NCBI RefSeq assembly: GCF_900129785.1 | Contig: NZ_FSRC01000002.1 | Coordinates: 992,001-1,056,000 of the forward strand | Source of the DNA: Algoriphagus halophilus | Lineage (GTDB): Bacteria; Bacteroidota; Bacteroidia; Cytophagales; Cyclobacteriaceae | Length of the DNA stretch: 64,000 bases | Direction of reading: 5' to 3' | In this document: piece by piece, positions 16,896 through 25,727 of the stretch | Layout of the letters: each line of letters starts with the position of its first letter | Numbering within the stretch: the stretch's first letter is position 1 | Made by a program: the position numbers and the translations under genes | The notes under the pieces: generated by a model | Seen by the model: only the letters and a program-made list of their open reading frames with translations | The model's database searches: none | Told to the model about the DNA's origin: nothing

Positions 16896-19004
16896 ATGGC
16901 GTTAATTAAACAAATAAGACAGAGAACGGGTCTCGCAATCGGTGTCATTGCCGGCGGGTTGATTTTATTCCTATTGGGTGGAGATTTGCTAAGTCCAAAT
17001 TCCTCCATACTCAATTCAAATCAAAATGTTGTTGGGGAAATCGCAGGAGAGGAAATCTCCTATGAAGAGTACGTGGCAAACATTGAGCAATTTAGAATTG
17101 CTTTCCAACAAAGAACAGGTAGAGCTCCTTCCGAGCCAGAAATGTTTACCGTAAGAGAGCAGGCATGGCAGGCATTGATCGTTGAAAAAGTATTCAACGA
17201 GGAATATGAAAAGCTTGGCTTGACCATCTCTGATGCAGAATTAGTAGATATGGTGCAGGGGAAAAACATTGTGGCAGAATTACGTCAGCAATTGGTGAAC
17301 CCTCAGACCGGTCAATTCGACAAGTCCCAATTGGTATCTTTCCTTCAGTCTTTAGAAAATGCTGATCCTACTCAGCAGGCTTTCTGGGCTCAGCAGGAAC
17401 AATTATTTGCGGATTCTAGATTGAGAATCAAATATGACAACATGCTTACCTTCTCGGAGTACGTGACTTCAGTAGAAGCAAAGCACGAATATGAAGCTGC
17501 AAATACCATTGCAGACGTTTCTCATTTGTTTGTTCCTTACTATGCAATTGCTGATTCAGCAGTTTCAGTAAGCGAAAGCGAAATGAAAGACTACCTAAGC
17601 AAAAATCAAAGTAAGTTCAGAACGGGTACTAGTGCCAATATTGAATATGTAAGCTTTAGCATTTTGCCAAGCAGTGAAGATTCTGCTGAGGTGATTTCTG
17701 AAATCCAAAGCTTGACAGAAGAATTGAGAAATTCTGAAAATGACTCTGCATTTGTAGCTAGAAATTCTGAGACTCAATTTCCTTTCTTTACGTATGCTCC
17801 AGGAACCAACCTTCCTGCAAGTTTAACATCCAATGTAGATGAAATTGAAGAAGGTGCTACTTATGGTCCATTTGTAACTCCAAATTCTACCTATGTTACT
17901 TATAAGGTAAGTGATCAATACGAAGGTCCAGCTAGAATGAGAGCTTCTCATATCTTGTTGAGCACTGAAGGAATGGATGATGCTACCAAAGCTGCTGTCA
18001 AAGCGCAAGCAGAGCAGATTTTAGCGGATCTGAAAGGTGGAGCTAACTTCGCAGTAACTGCAAGCCAGTATGGTCAAGATGGAACTGCTCAAAACGGTGG
18101 AGACCTTGGCTACTTTGCGAAAGCAGATTTCGTAGAGCCATTTGCCAATGCAGTATTCGCTGCAAAATCTCTTGGTTTGATCAATAATGTAGTGGAAACA
18201 GAATATGGTTACCATATCATTGAGGTTACTGGAATGCCATTAACTCAGTATACTAAATTGGCAGCCTTGGAAATTGAGTTGGTAGCAAGTGATGCAACTA
18301 GAAACGAAGCATTCAGAAATGCAGATTCTTTTGCTGCTGAGAGCGGAAACAGAAACCAGTTCAAAGAAAATGCGGCTGCGCAAGGATATAGAGTTTTGGA
18401 AGCAAGTAATGTAGATGCTACTAGCAGAAACATCAACAACATCCAAAATGCAAGAGAAGTAGTGAGATGGGCATTTACAGAAGCTTCTGCCGATGAGGTG
18501 TCGCCAGTATTCGAATTGGATAACAATTACATAGTTGCTTCTTTGATCAGTAAGAAAGAAGAAGGAGATGCGAAATTGGCTGATGTTCGTCCTCAAGTAG
18601 AAGCGCAGGTTAGAAATGATAAGAAAGCTGCGATGATTGCTGAGAAATTAGCAGGTAAATCTACTTTGGAAGAAATGCAAGCAGTATTCCCTGAGGCTTC
18701 ATTAAATACTACTCCAGACTTGAAGTTGAGTGCATCTGTTATTCCAGGCGTTGGTTTTGCTCCTAAAGCAATCGGATCCATCTTCGGATTGAAGAACGCT
18801 GGTGACATGACTGCACCGATTAAAGAAGATGTGGGAGTGATCGTAGGTAAGCTGAACAGCTTGAACCCAGCTGCAGAATTAGGAGACTATAGTGGTTTCC
18901 AAAGTCAATTGACACAGAGTGCTTCACAAAGGACTTCCTATCAGGTCATGATGGCCCTGCAGGATCTCGCAGATGTGAAAGACTACCGATATAAATTCTT
19001 TTAA
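16896..19004 (+). CDS. PpiD-type peptidyl-prolyl isomerase / SurA N-terminal domain foldase
   Basis: A 702-residue membrane-anchored periplasmic foldase. A short basic N-terminus precedes one transmembrane helix (about residues 12-32, 'LAIGVIAGGLILFLLGGDLL'), then a SurA_N-like chaperone domain, then a parvulin domain at about 345-445 with 'MRASHILLSTEGM', 'GQDGTAQNGGDLGYFAKADFVEPF' and 'ETEYGYHIIEVTG'. A long C-terminal part resembles a second degenerate parvulin plus chaperone helix, the PpiD layout. It helps outer-membrane and secreted proteins fold. It stands alone with a strong terminator behind it. Confidence 0.92.
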   Translation: MALIKQIRQRTGLAIGVIAGGLILFLLGGDLLSPNSSILNSNQNVVGEIAGEEISYEEYVANIEQFRIAFQQRTGRAPSEPEMFTVREQAWQALIVEKVFNEEYEKLGLTISDAELVDMVQGKNIVAELRQQLVNPQTGQFDKSQLVSFLQSLENADPTQQAFWAQQEQLFADSRLRIKYDNMLTFSEYVTSVEAKHEYEAANTIADVSHLFVPYYAIADSAVSVSESEMKDYLSKNQSKFRTGTSANIEYVSFSILPSSEDSAEVISEIQSLTEELRNSENDSAFVARNSETQFPFFTYAPGTNLPASLTSNVDEIEEGATYGPFVTPNSTYVTYKVSDQYEGPARMRASHILLSTEGMDDATKAAVKAQAEQILADLKGGANFAVTASQYGQDGTAQNGGDLGYFAKADFVEPFANAVFAAKSLGLINNVVETEYGYHIIEVTGMPLTQYTKLAALEIELVASDATRNEAFRNADSFAAESGNRNQFKENAAAQGYRVLEASNVDATSRNINNIQNAREVVRWAFTEASADEVSPVFELDNNYIVASLISKKEEGDAKLADVRPQVEAQVRNDKKAAMIAEKLAGKSTLEEMQAVFPEASLNTTPDLKLSASVIPGVGFAPKAIGSIFGLKNAGDMTAPIKEDVGVIVGKLNSLNPAAELGDYSGFQSQLTQSASQRTSYQVMMALQDLADVKDYRYKFF

Positions 19005-19020
19005 TTAAAGAAGCTCATCG

Positions 19021-19053
19021 GAACCCATGCCAATCGGCATGGGTTCTTTGTTT
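19021..19053 (+). terminator. Rho-independent terminator after the PpiD-like gene
   Basis: A perfect 11-bp stem (GAACCCATGCC / GGCATGGGTTC) with a 4-base loop is followed by TTTGTTTG, 16 bases after the stop codon. Confidence 0.88.
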
Positions 19054-19087
19054 GAAGCTATTTCTAATCACATTGAATCGGATTACT

Positions 19088-19354
19088 ATGGAAAAGAACT
19101 TTGATAGAGAAAACTTTAAAGAGAAATTAGAGGGGTCAGGACAATTTCCTATGCTCTATATGTTTAAATTTATAGTTCCTAAAGGAAAGGAAACTGAGAT
19201 TGAAGCTTTGTTTCCTAAGAACGAGGTGAAATTAAAGCCTAGTTCGGGAGGGAAGTACATAAGTGCCACTATTCAGGCGATGATGGATACATCAGATCAG
19301 ATTGTGGACCTTTATGAAAAAGCAGCTAAGGTAGAAGGAGTTATTTCACTATAA
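19088..19354 (+). CDS. DUF493 family protein (YbeD-like)
   Basis: An 88-residue protein from the ATG at 19088; a longer in-frame reading from 19052 begins with a TTG inside the terminator region and is less likely. The 'FPMLYMFKFIVPKG', 'PSSGGKYISATIQAMM' and 'IVDLYEKAAKVEGVISL' pattern is the ferredoxin-like, ACT-related DUF493/YbeD fold. YbeD has been linked to regulation of lipoate metabolism in enterics, but the Bacteroidota role is unknown. It is followed 9 bases later by a pterin dehydratase gene, so the two are co-transcribed. Confidence 0.82.
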   Translation: MEKNFDRENFKEKLEGSGQFPMLYMFKFIVPKGKETEIEALFPKNEVKLKPSSGGKYISATIQAMMDTSDQIVDLYEKAAKVEGVISL

Positions 19355-19363
19355 AACCAAAAG

Positions 19364-19600
19364 ATGATGTGGACAGAAGAAGACAATAAACTCAAGCAAA
19401 CTTTCAAATTTAAAGATTTTCAAGAGGCATTTGCTTTTATGACCCGAGTGGCTTTTCTAGCAGAAGCTTCCCAGCATCATCCCAACTGGAGTAATGTGTA
19501 TAATGAGGTAACCATTGAGTTGACCACACATGATGAGGGAAATACCGTGACCGAAAAGGATCGGTCGTTAGCGAAAGAAATTGATGCCCTGATTAAATGA
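19364..19600 (+). CDS. 4a-hydroxytetrahydrobiopterin dehydratase (pterin carbinolamine dehydratase)
   Basis: A 78-residue enzyme that dehydrates 4a-hydroxytetrahydropterin, regenerating pterin cofactor for aromatic amino-acid hydroxylases. The family core '[20 protein letters not shown]' followed by '[14 protein letters not shown]' is intact, including the catalytic His pair and the downstream His. It is shorter than many homologues at the N-terminus but complete in the catalytic part. Its stop overlaps the rsmI start by 4 bases. Confidence 0.9.
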   Translation: MMWTEEDNKLKQTFKFKDFQEAFAFMTRVAFLAEASQHHPNWSNVYNEVTIELTTHDEGNTVTEKDRSLAKEIDALIK

Positions 19601-20292
19601 GCGAAACGTCTCGTCCCAATTTATACATTGTCCCTACTCCTATAGGGAACTTAAAGGATATCACTTACAGAGCGGTAGAAGTGCTGAAACAGGCAGATGT
19701 CATCCTTGCGGAAGACACCAGGACCAGTGGCATTTTGTTAAAGCATCTGGAGATATCCCGTCCTTTGCAGAGTTACCATATTTTCAACGAGCATAAAGCA
19801 GTGGAAAAATTGGTCAGTAGGATGAAAGCGGGAGAGTATTTTGCCTTGGTTTCAGATGCAGGAACCCCGGCTATTTCAGACCCTGGATTTTTATTGGTAA
19901 GAGCAGTTTTGGAAGCCGGTTTGGAAGTTCAATGTCTTCCTGGAGCTACTGCCTTTGTTCCTGCTTTGGTCAATAGTGGACTTCCCAATGATCGATTTGT
20001 TTTCGAAGGCTTTTTGCCTCATAAAAAAGGGCGTAAGACCCGAATAGAAGGTCTGATGGAAGAAACCAGGACCATGATTTTTTATGAATCTACCCATCGA
20101 ATTCAAAAAACCTTGCTTCAATTATCCGAAGCTTTTGGAGAGGATCGCCAAGCCTGCGTTTCCAGGGAGTTGACGAAACTTCATGAAGAGAATGTCAGAG
20201 GTTCACTGGCAGAATTAATAGAATATTATAGTACTCACCCAGTCAAAGGCGAAATTGTTTTAGTAGTAGCCGGAAAGAACCCCAAAGCCTAA
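19597..20292 (+). CDS. rsmI: 16S rRNA (cytidine(1402)-2'-O)-methyltransferase
   Basis: RsmI methylates the ribose of C1402 in the ribosomal decoding centre with SAM. The 231-residue tetrapyrrole-methylase-fold protein has '[15 protein letters not shown]', '[12 protein letters not shown]', '[19 protein letters not shown]', '[17 protein letters not shown]' and '[10 protein letters not shown]'. It is shorter than the ~280-residue enterobacterial protein because the C-terminal extension is missing, which is normal in Bacteroidota. It starts inside the stop of the pterin dehydratase gene. Confidence 0.95.
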   Translation: MSETSRPNLYIVPTPIGNLKDITYRAVEVLKQADVILAEDTRTSGILLKHLEISRPLQSYHIFNEHKAVEKLVSRMKAGEYFALVSDAGTPAISDPGFLLVRAVLEAGLEVQCLPGATAFVPALVNSGLPNDRFVFEGFLPHKKGRKTRIEGLMEETRTMIFYESTHRIQKTLLQLSEAFGEDRQACVSRELTKLHEENVRGSLAELIEYYSTHPVKGEIVLVVAGKNPKA

Positions 20293-20311
20293 TTAACAAA
20301 CCTATTATTTT

Positions 20312-21115
20312 ATGGATACCCAGAATCAATTAAGTACGCTCCTGGAGCAAACTCAGGAAATTGCCAAGAACGTCGGTTCTTTTATTAGAAAAGAGCGTCA
20401 ACATTTCAGTGCAGATAAAGTGGAGCACAAAGGCTTTAACGATTTGGTTTCTTATGTAGATAAAGAAGCCGAGAAAATGATTGTAGCTGCCCTATCCAAA
20501 ATCCTTCCTGAAGCCGGTTTTATTACAGAAGAGGGGACCAACAGCACCCAAGCGGATCAATACAATTGGGTGATTGATCCATTGGATGGAACCACAAATT
20601 TCATTCATGGAATCCCTGTTTTTGCAGTGAGTATTGCTTTGATGGAATACGATGAAGTGATTTTGGGAGTGGTTTATGAAGTGAATAGACATGAATGCTT
20701 TTATGCCATGAAAGGTGGCGGAGCCTTCTGTAACGATACCAAAATAAAAGTGAGTTCGGCTCCAGACTTGTCAGCTTCTCTGATAGCTACAGGTTTCCCT
20801 TATTACAATTTTGAATTGATCGATAAGTATTTGTTTGCCTTGAAGATCTTTATGCAAAAGACCCATGGGATTCGAAGGTTTGGCAGCGCAGCAACAGATC
20901 TTTGCTATGTGGCCGCTGGAAGGATTGAAGGATTTTTTGAATACAACCTGAATTCATACGATGTGGCTGCCGGTGCTTTGATAGTTCAAGAAGCAGGAGG
21001 AGCAGTAACTGATTTCTCAGGAGGGAAGAATTATATTTTCGGAAGAGAGATTATTGCTAGCAATCACCACATTCAAGAAGACTTCACCAAGGAGATTCAG
21101 ACAATCTGGCAATAG
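20312..21115 (+). CDS. suhB: inositol monophosphatase family protein
   Basis: A 267-residue Mg2+-dependent phosphatase of the SuhB/IMPase fold. Metal-site motifs are visible: 'ITEEGT' (Glu), 'WVIDPLDGTTNFIHGIP' (the family signature) and 'NSYDVAAGALIVQEAGG' near the C-terminus. SuhB-type proteins hydrolyse inositol monophosphates and in some bacteria assist rRNA transcription; the substrate here is not provable. It follows rsmI by 19 bases and converges on the AEC transporter with 2 bases between them. Confidence 0.9.
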   Translation: MDTQNQLSTLLEQTQEIAKNVGSFIRKERQHFSADKVEHKGFNDLVSYVDKEAEKMIVAALSKILPEAGFITEEGTNSTQADQYNWVIDPLDGTTNFIHGIPVFAVSIALMEYDEVILGVVYEVNRHECFYAMKGGGAFCNDTKIKVSSAPDLSASLIATGFPYYNFELIDKYLFALKIFMQKTHGIRRFGSAATDLCYVAAGRIEGFFEYNLNSYDVAAGALIVQEAGGAVTDFSGGKNYIFGREIIASNHHIQEDFTKEIQTIWQ

Positions 21116-21117
21116 GA

Positions 21118-22026
21118 TTAGCCCAATAAGTAATACCAGACCAACAAACTGAGTCCAGCTATTGGAATGCCCAGTCCGGCCAATAGCGTGGCTAGTTTGG
21201 GTCGTAGATCAAAGCTGATGGCTACAATGGAGCCGGTGATCATAGGGGCCATGGCACTTTCCAACACGGTTACTTTGAAGGTAAGGCTATCCTGAGGCAG
21301 GAAATTGCGGTAGATTAGCCAGACGAGTATAGGAGCTAAAATCAACCGATACCCCATTCCCATCCAGAAATAGCGGGACTTTAAAGAGTCAAAATCCAAA
21401 GAGAATTTTAACCCAATGGCAAATAAGGCCATTGGGGCCATGGTTCTTCCAATTAGTTTGAGCAAGGGCATCAGCATCTCAGGAGTAGGAATTTCCAGAA
21501 TGCTCATTACCAAGGTACCCATCAGAAATCCAAAAGGAGGAAAACTGATGATTTTTAGGGGAATCCTACTGAGCTTTCCACTTTTATGACTGTAGAGTGA
21601 ACCTACGATGATCGACAAGGAAGAAACCAATAAGAAGGATCCTCCTTGATCCATCAACAAGGCGATAGGCATCCCTTCCTTTCCATAGAGCCCTTCTACA
21701 ATGGGAAATCCCAAAAAAGAAGTGTTGGCCAAGCCTGCCACAATGATCAGACAGCCTGTTAATCCTCGATCCCAGTGCAACAGTTTTCCTAATATCCCGA
21801 AGATGATCCAGGAAGTGATAAAGGTAAACCAGGCTGCAGAAATGGGGATCAATAAGCTCCATTCAGCTTTGATTTGTGGGATATAAAGCAATGCCAAGGC
21901 AGGCAATACAATATTCAATAAATAAAAATTGGTCCATTTTGTAGCTTTTTCGGTAGGGAATCCGTCTCGATTTTGAAGAAATAATCCCAAAAAAAGCCCC
22001 AAAACTGCAATGATTACTGGTATCAT
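21118..22026 (-). CDS. AEC family transporter (auxin efflux carrier fold)
   Basis: A 302-residue inner-membrane protein with about ten hydrophobic helices in two similar halves. Family features include the N-terminal 'NIVLPALALLYIPQ' segment, the 'GLANTSFLGFPIVEGLYG' crossover region and 'ESAMAPMITGSIVAISFDL' in the second half. Bacterial AEC proteins export or exchange small organic acids such as malate or malonate; the substrate is unknown. It is transcribed alone. Confidence 0.85.
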   Translation of the reverse strand: MIPVIIAVLGLFLGLFLQNRDGFPTEKATKWTNFYLLNIVLPALALLYIPQIKAEWSLLIPISAAWFTFITSWIIFGILGKLLHWDRGLTGCLIIVAGLANTSFLGFPIVEGLYGKEGMPIALLMDQGGSFLLVSSLSIIVGSLYSHKSGKLSRIPLKIISFPPFGFLMGTLVMSILEIPTPEMLMPLLKLIGRTMAPMALFAIGLKFSLDFDSLKSRYFWMGMGYRLILAPILVWLIYRNFLPQDSLTFKVTVLESAMAPMITGSIVAISFDLRPKLATLLAGLGIPIAGLSLLVWYYLLG

Positions 22027-22130
22027 GTAGTTTTAGGATAAAATTGAATAGCTATTAACATAAAATTAATTTTCAAATTTTGTATCGTATTGAAAATCAG
22101 CATACTTTTACCTGACCTAAATAAATCTAT

Positions 22131-22358
22131 ATGACGAAACTTGTACCTATTTCAATTGAAGGGCGAAAATGGATTCAACTTTCACAATTAAGTTCGAAAC
22201 AAGCTCAGCAGCTTAAATCTTGGCTTCCTGTCAATAGTTTAAAGAAGATCCTATTTCAAGGAATGGAATTAAATGAATGCGTAGACTTTTCTACCTATGA
22301 ATATTGGTTCCGCTCTCGTCATGTATCCAACAGAAGCCAAAATGCCTTAGATTTTTAA
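22131..22358 (+). CDS. small protein of unknown function
   Basis: A 75-residue soluble protein, no signal or membrane segment, with a mixed pattern ('VPISIEGRKWIQLSQLS', 'LKSWLPVNSLKKILFQG'). I recognise no family. Codon use resembles its neighbours. A TACTTTTA sequence about 25 bases upstream of the start resembles a weak -7 element. It converges on the next gene with a 4-base overlap. Confidence 0.55.
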   Translation: MTKLVPISIEGRKWIQLSQLSSKQAQQLKSWLPVNSLKKILFQGMELNECVDFSTYEYWFRSRHVSNRSQNALDF

Positions 22359-22729
22359 TCTAAACCTGCATTTTCCCTTTTTTCTTCAAAATATTTTTTC
22401 AGCTCTGGGTAGAAAGCACTTTCTGCCTTCGGAATCCCATATAGGGTCATTTCGATATTTCCTTCATTCGAATCCTGATTCACTTGGATTCCTTCCAATA
22501 GGTACACCAAATCCTCAAAATTTAAGGGTTCAAAACTCGAGGATGGATAGAGCATAAAGTCATTTCCATAAAAATCTACTGCCTCAAATTGAATCTTTCC
22601 CTCTATCCAGTGTGCATAGATGCTGATCTGTTCTCCCCATTGACTTTCCGGATACTGCATCCTGACCAATAGCACCGATGTAGTGTCTTCTTGAAAATAG
22701 GTTTCCGGTGTGAATTTGAAATCAAACAT
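22355..22729 (-). CDS. protein of unknown function
   Basis: A 124-residue acidic, soluble protein with many aromatic residues; no signal peptide, membrane helix or known motif. The alternating pattern (e.g. 'VLLVRMQYPESQWGEQISIYAHW') suggests a mainly beta fold. It converges with the small gene at 22131 and is divergent from glyA across about 160 bases. Function unknown. Confidence 0.6.
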   Translation of the reverse strand: MFDFKFTPETYFQEDTTSVLLVRMQYPESQWGEQISIYAHWIEGKIQFEAVDFYGNDFMLYPSSSFEPLNFEDLVYLLEGIQVNQDSNEGNIEMTLYGIPKAESAFYPELKKYFEEKRENAGLD

Positions 22730-22888
22730 GCTGCTAAAATAGTGAATCTGTGAAAGGAATTCTTTAATCTTTGATCAAAGCAGTATTTGGATTGGAATAT
22801 CAAGAGTTTCAGGCTATTTTTGGGCTCGTTTTTGGGCTGTGATAATCAGCTCTTAATCCATAGCTAATCCGCTTTCAAACCCCTGATT

Positions 22889-24157
22889 ATGAAAAGAGAT
22901 ACGGTAATATTTGATCTAATTGCCCAAGAAGAGGACAGACAAAAGAGAGGAATCGAACTGATTGCCTCCGAAAACTTCACCAGCAAACAAGTAATGGAAG
23001 CTGCTGGAAGCGTGTTGACCAACAAATATGCAGAAGGTTTACCAAACAAGAGATATTATGGTGGATGTGAAGTAGTCGATGAAATTGAGCAGTTGGCGAT
23101 CGACCGTGCCAAGAAATTATTTGGAGCTACTTGGGCCAATGTACAGCCTCACTCTGGGGCGCAGGCCAATGCAGCGGTATTATTGGCTTGCCTGAAAGCA
23201 GGTGATCCGATTTTAGGATTTGACCTTTCTCATGGCGGTCACTTGACGCATGGTTCTCCAGTGAACTTCTCCGGTAAATTATATGAGCCACATTTCTATG
23301 GCGTGGAAGAAGAGACTGGAAGAATCGATTACGATAAGGTAGAAGAGAAAGCCTTGGCTGTTTCTCCTAAATTGATCATTTGTGGTGCTTCTGCGTATAG
23401 CCGTGATTGGGATTATGCAAGATTGAGAGAGATTGCGGATGAAGTAGGCGCGCTTTTATTGGCGGATATTTCCCACCCATCTGGATTAATCGCGAGAGGT
23501 CTATTGAATGATCCTTTGGAGCATTGCCATATCGTAACTACGACTACCCATAAGACGTTGAGAGGTCCAAGAGGTGGTTTGATCTTGATGCGTGAAGACT
23601 TCGATAATCCTTGGGGATTGACCACTCCAAAAGGAGAAATCAAGAAAATGTCTTCCTTGTTGGATATGGGAGTTTTCCCAGGTACCCAGGGAGGTCCATT
23701 AGAGCATATCATTGCTGCCAAAGCAATCGCTTTCGAAGAGGCGCTTTCGGATGAATACATGGAATATGTGTTGCAAGTAAAGAAGAATGCATCCGTCATG
23801 GCAGAAGAGTTCGTACGTTTAGGATATCAAATCATTTCAGGTGGTACAGATAACCACATGATGTTGATCGATCTTAGAAATAAGGACTTGACTGGTAAGA
23901 TAGCTGAACAGACCTTGGGCAAAGTGGATATCACGATCAATAAGAACATGGTTCCGTTTGATACCAAATCTCCATTTGTCACTTCAGGAATGAGAGTAGG
24001 TACTGCTGCAATCACTACCAGAGGCCTGAAAGAAGACGATATGATCAAAATTGTAGGTTTGATTGACCGCGCATTGGTAAATCACGAAAATGAAGCTGAA
24101 TTGGCTACCATCAGAAGTGAAGTCAATGCCTGGATGAATCAGTTTCCATTATATTAG
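22889..24157 (+). CDS. glyA: serine hydroxymethyltransferase
   Basis: GlyA interconverts serine and glycine while loading one-carbon units on tetrahydrofolate. The 422-residue PLP enzyme has '[13 protein letters not shown]', '[17 protein letters not shown]', '[13 protein letters not shown]', the PLP-lysine block '[15 protein letters not shown]', '[17 protein letters not shown]' and '[15 protein letters not shown]'. Length is normal. tatC follows after 16 bases and may be co-transcribed. Confidence 0.97.
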   Translation: MKRDTVIFDLIAQEEDRQKRGIELIASENFTSKQVMEAAGSVLTNKYAEGLPNKRYYGGCEVVDEIEQLAIDRAKKLFGATWANVQPHSGAQANAAVLLACLKAGDPILGFDLSHGGHLTHGSPVNFSGKLYEPHFYGVEEETGRIDYDKVEEKALAVSPKLIICGASAYSRDWDYARLREIADEVGALLLADISHPSGLIARGLLNDPLEHCHIVTTTTHKTLRGPRGGLILMREDFDNPWGLTTPKGEIKKMSSLLDMGVFPGTQGGPLEHIIAAKAIAFEEALSDEYMEYVLQVKKNASVMAEEFVRLGYQIISGGTDNHMMLIDLRNKDLTGKIAEQTLGKVDITINKNMVPFDTKSPFVTSGMRVGTAAITTRGLKEDDMIKIVGLIDRALVNHENEAELATIRSEVNAWMNQFPLY

Positions 24158-24173
24158 AATTTAAAAATCACCC

Positions 24174-25031
24174 GTGGCGTTAGATCAATATCAAGATGAG
24201 GAAGAAGAAGGAATGTCCTTTTTGGACCATTTAGAAGCCCTTCGTTGGCACCTTCTTCGTTCTGTTTCTGCAATTTTAATACTTTCCGTTGCTGCATTCG
24301 TAGCCAAGAGCTTTGTCTTTGGAGTCGTAATCTTGGGACCTTCCAAGGTGGACTTCGTGACCTATCGATGGCTTTGCAATGTCAGTGACTATTTCGGAAT
24401 CACTGCTCTTTGTATCGATGAATTGCCATTTACGATTCAGAGTAGGCAAATGACCGGGCAGTTTACCATGCACATGACTTCGAGTTTTGTGGTAGGGTTT
24501 ATTGCAGCCTTTCCTTTTGTATTCTGGGAGATTTGGAGGTTTATCAGCCCGGGATTATATGATCAGGAGAGAAATGCTGCTCGAGGAGCCGTATTCTTCG
24601 TCAGCTTGTTATTCTTTTTGGGAGCGGCCTTTGGATACTATATCCTATCCCCACTTTCCATCAACTTCTTGTCAAACTACCAGCTGGATCCCTCGATCCT
24701 GAATGAGTTTGATATTACCTCCTACATTTCTACCCTCACGATGTTGGTGTTGGCTTCAGCCATTATGTTCCAGCTTCCGGTAGTGGTGTATTTCTTAGCC
24801 ATGTCAGGATTGGTGTCTTCAGCAATGCTAAAAGCCTATAGAAGACATGCCATTGTAGTGATCTTGGTGCTTTCTGCAATTATTACGCCTCCGGATGTGA
24901 TTTCCCAGGTCTTGATTGCCATGCCGATCTTGGTCTTGTATGAGGCCGGGATTCAGATTGCGAAACGTCTGGAAAAGAAAAGAGCGATCAAAGAAGCGGA
25001 AGAAGAAGCAAGAGATGCAATGGGAGATTAA
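24174..25031 (+). CDS. tatC: Sec-independent protein translocase TatC
   Basis: TatC is the twin-arginine signal receptor of the Tat export pathway. The 285-residue protein starts at GTG and shows 'MSFLDHLEALRWHLLRSV' (the TatC N-terminal signature), a periplasmic loop, 'SFVVGFIAAFPFVFWEIWRFISPGLY' spanning helix 2 and the conserved first cytoplasmic loop, 'ERNAARGAVFF' and 'ALSAIITPPDVISQ'-like C-terminal motifs, with six predicted helices. An insertion lengthens the first periplasmic loop, as I recall for Bacteroidota TatC. No tatA or tatB is adjacent. A hairpin repeat follows. Confidence 0.95.
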   Translation: MALDQYQDEEEEGMSFLDHLEALRWHLLRSVSAILILSVAAFVAKSFVFGVVILGPSKVDFVTYRWLCNVSDYFGITALCIDELPFTIQSRQMTGQFTMHMTSSFVVGFIAAFPFVFWEIWRFISPGLYDQERNAARGAVFFVSLLFFLGAAFGYYILSPLSINFLSNYQLDPSILNEFDITSYISTLTMLVLASAIMFQLPVVVYFLAMSGLVSSAMLKAYRRHAIVVILVLSAIITPPDVISQVLIAMPILVLYEAGIQIAKRLEKKRAIKEAEEEARDAMGD

Positions 25032-25067
25032 GGAAGTAGGATTTTAGGACATTAGAATCATAATATC

Positions 25068-25117
25068 CTTCGACTCCGCTCAGGATGACAAAGTTGTCTG
25101 GCTGAGCGGAGTCGAAG
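25068..25117. repeat. long inverted repeat between tatC and rpiB
   Basis: Two perfect 16-base arms (CTTCGACTCCGCTCAG / CTGAGCGGAGTCGAAG) flank an 18-base loop. This kind of palindromic intergenic element recurs across many bacterial genomes as a REP-like repeat. It could also act as a terminator for tatC, though no T run follows. Confidence 0.8.
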
Positions 25118-25137
25118 CCTATATAAATTTACAACTT

Positions 25138-25575
25138 ATGGCAAAGAAGATAGCAATAGGAGGAGATCATGCAGGTTTTGAATACAAAGCCCAACTAATT
25201 ACCAAACTGGAGTCCCTTGGATATGAAGTGAAGGACTTTGGTCCATTCTCTACCGCTTCGGTGGATTACCCAGACTATGTACATCCTTTGAGTGCTGCGA
25301 TCGAAGCAGGAGAGTACGAACTCGGGATTGTAATCTGTGGTAGTGGAAATGGGGTGGCGATCACTGCCAACAAGCACCAGGGAATCCGTGCGGCACTTTG
25401 CTGGAACGAGGAATTGGCTGCTTTGGCGAGACAGCATAACAATGCGAATGTCCTTGCTTTGCCGGCACGTTTTATTTCCTACGAACTAGCCGAAAAGCTA
25501 GCCGAAATCTTCTTGACTACCGAGTTTGAAGGCGGAAGACATCAAAATCGAGTGAAGAAGATCGCCTGTAGTTAA
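25138..25575 (+). CDS. rpiB: ribose 5-phosphate isomerase B
   Basis: RpiB interconverts ribose 5-phosphate and ribulose 5-phosphate. The 145-residue protein has the family N-terminus 'IAIGGDHAGFEYKAQL', 'VDYPDYVHPLSAAI', the anion-hole loop 'VICGSGNGVAITANKH' with the active-site Cys, 'AALCWNEELAALARQHNNANVLALPARFIS' region and a C-terminal 'FEGGRHQNRV'. Length is typical. A clear terminator follows. Confidence 0.96.
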   Translation: MAKKIAIGGDHAGFEYKAQLITKLESLGYEVKDFGPFSTASVDYPDYVHPLSAAIEAGEYELGIVICGSGNGVAITANKHQGIRAALCWNEELAALARQHNNANVLALPARFISYELAEKLAEIFLTTEFEGGRHQNRVKKIACS

Positions 25576-25600
25576 TTCAGAAAATTCCATCAATCAAAAG

Positions 25601-25631
25601 CCCATCTTGTCAAAACAGGATGGGTTTTTTT
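25601..25631 (+). terminator. Rho-independent terminator after rpiB
   Basis: A 10-bp stem (CCCATCTTGT / ACAGGATGGG, one G-T pair) is followed by seven T residues. It marks the end of the housekeeping block and the left border of the AT-rich island. Confidence 0.9.
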
Positions 25632-25727
25632 GTAAAGGTCTCGGTTATGAGTGGTTAGGAGGATTATACAAGTACACAACTAACCAAAACTATTTTTGAG
25701 TTTTCAGAAGTAGCCGAGAACCAGCAA

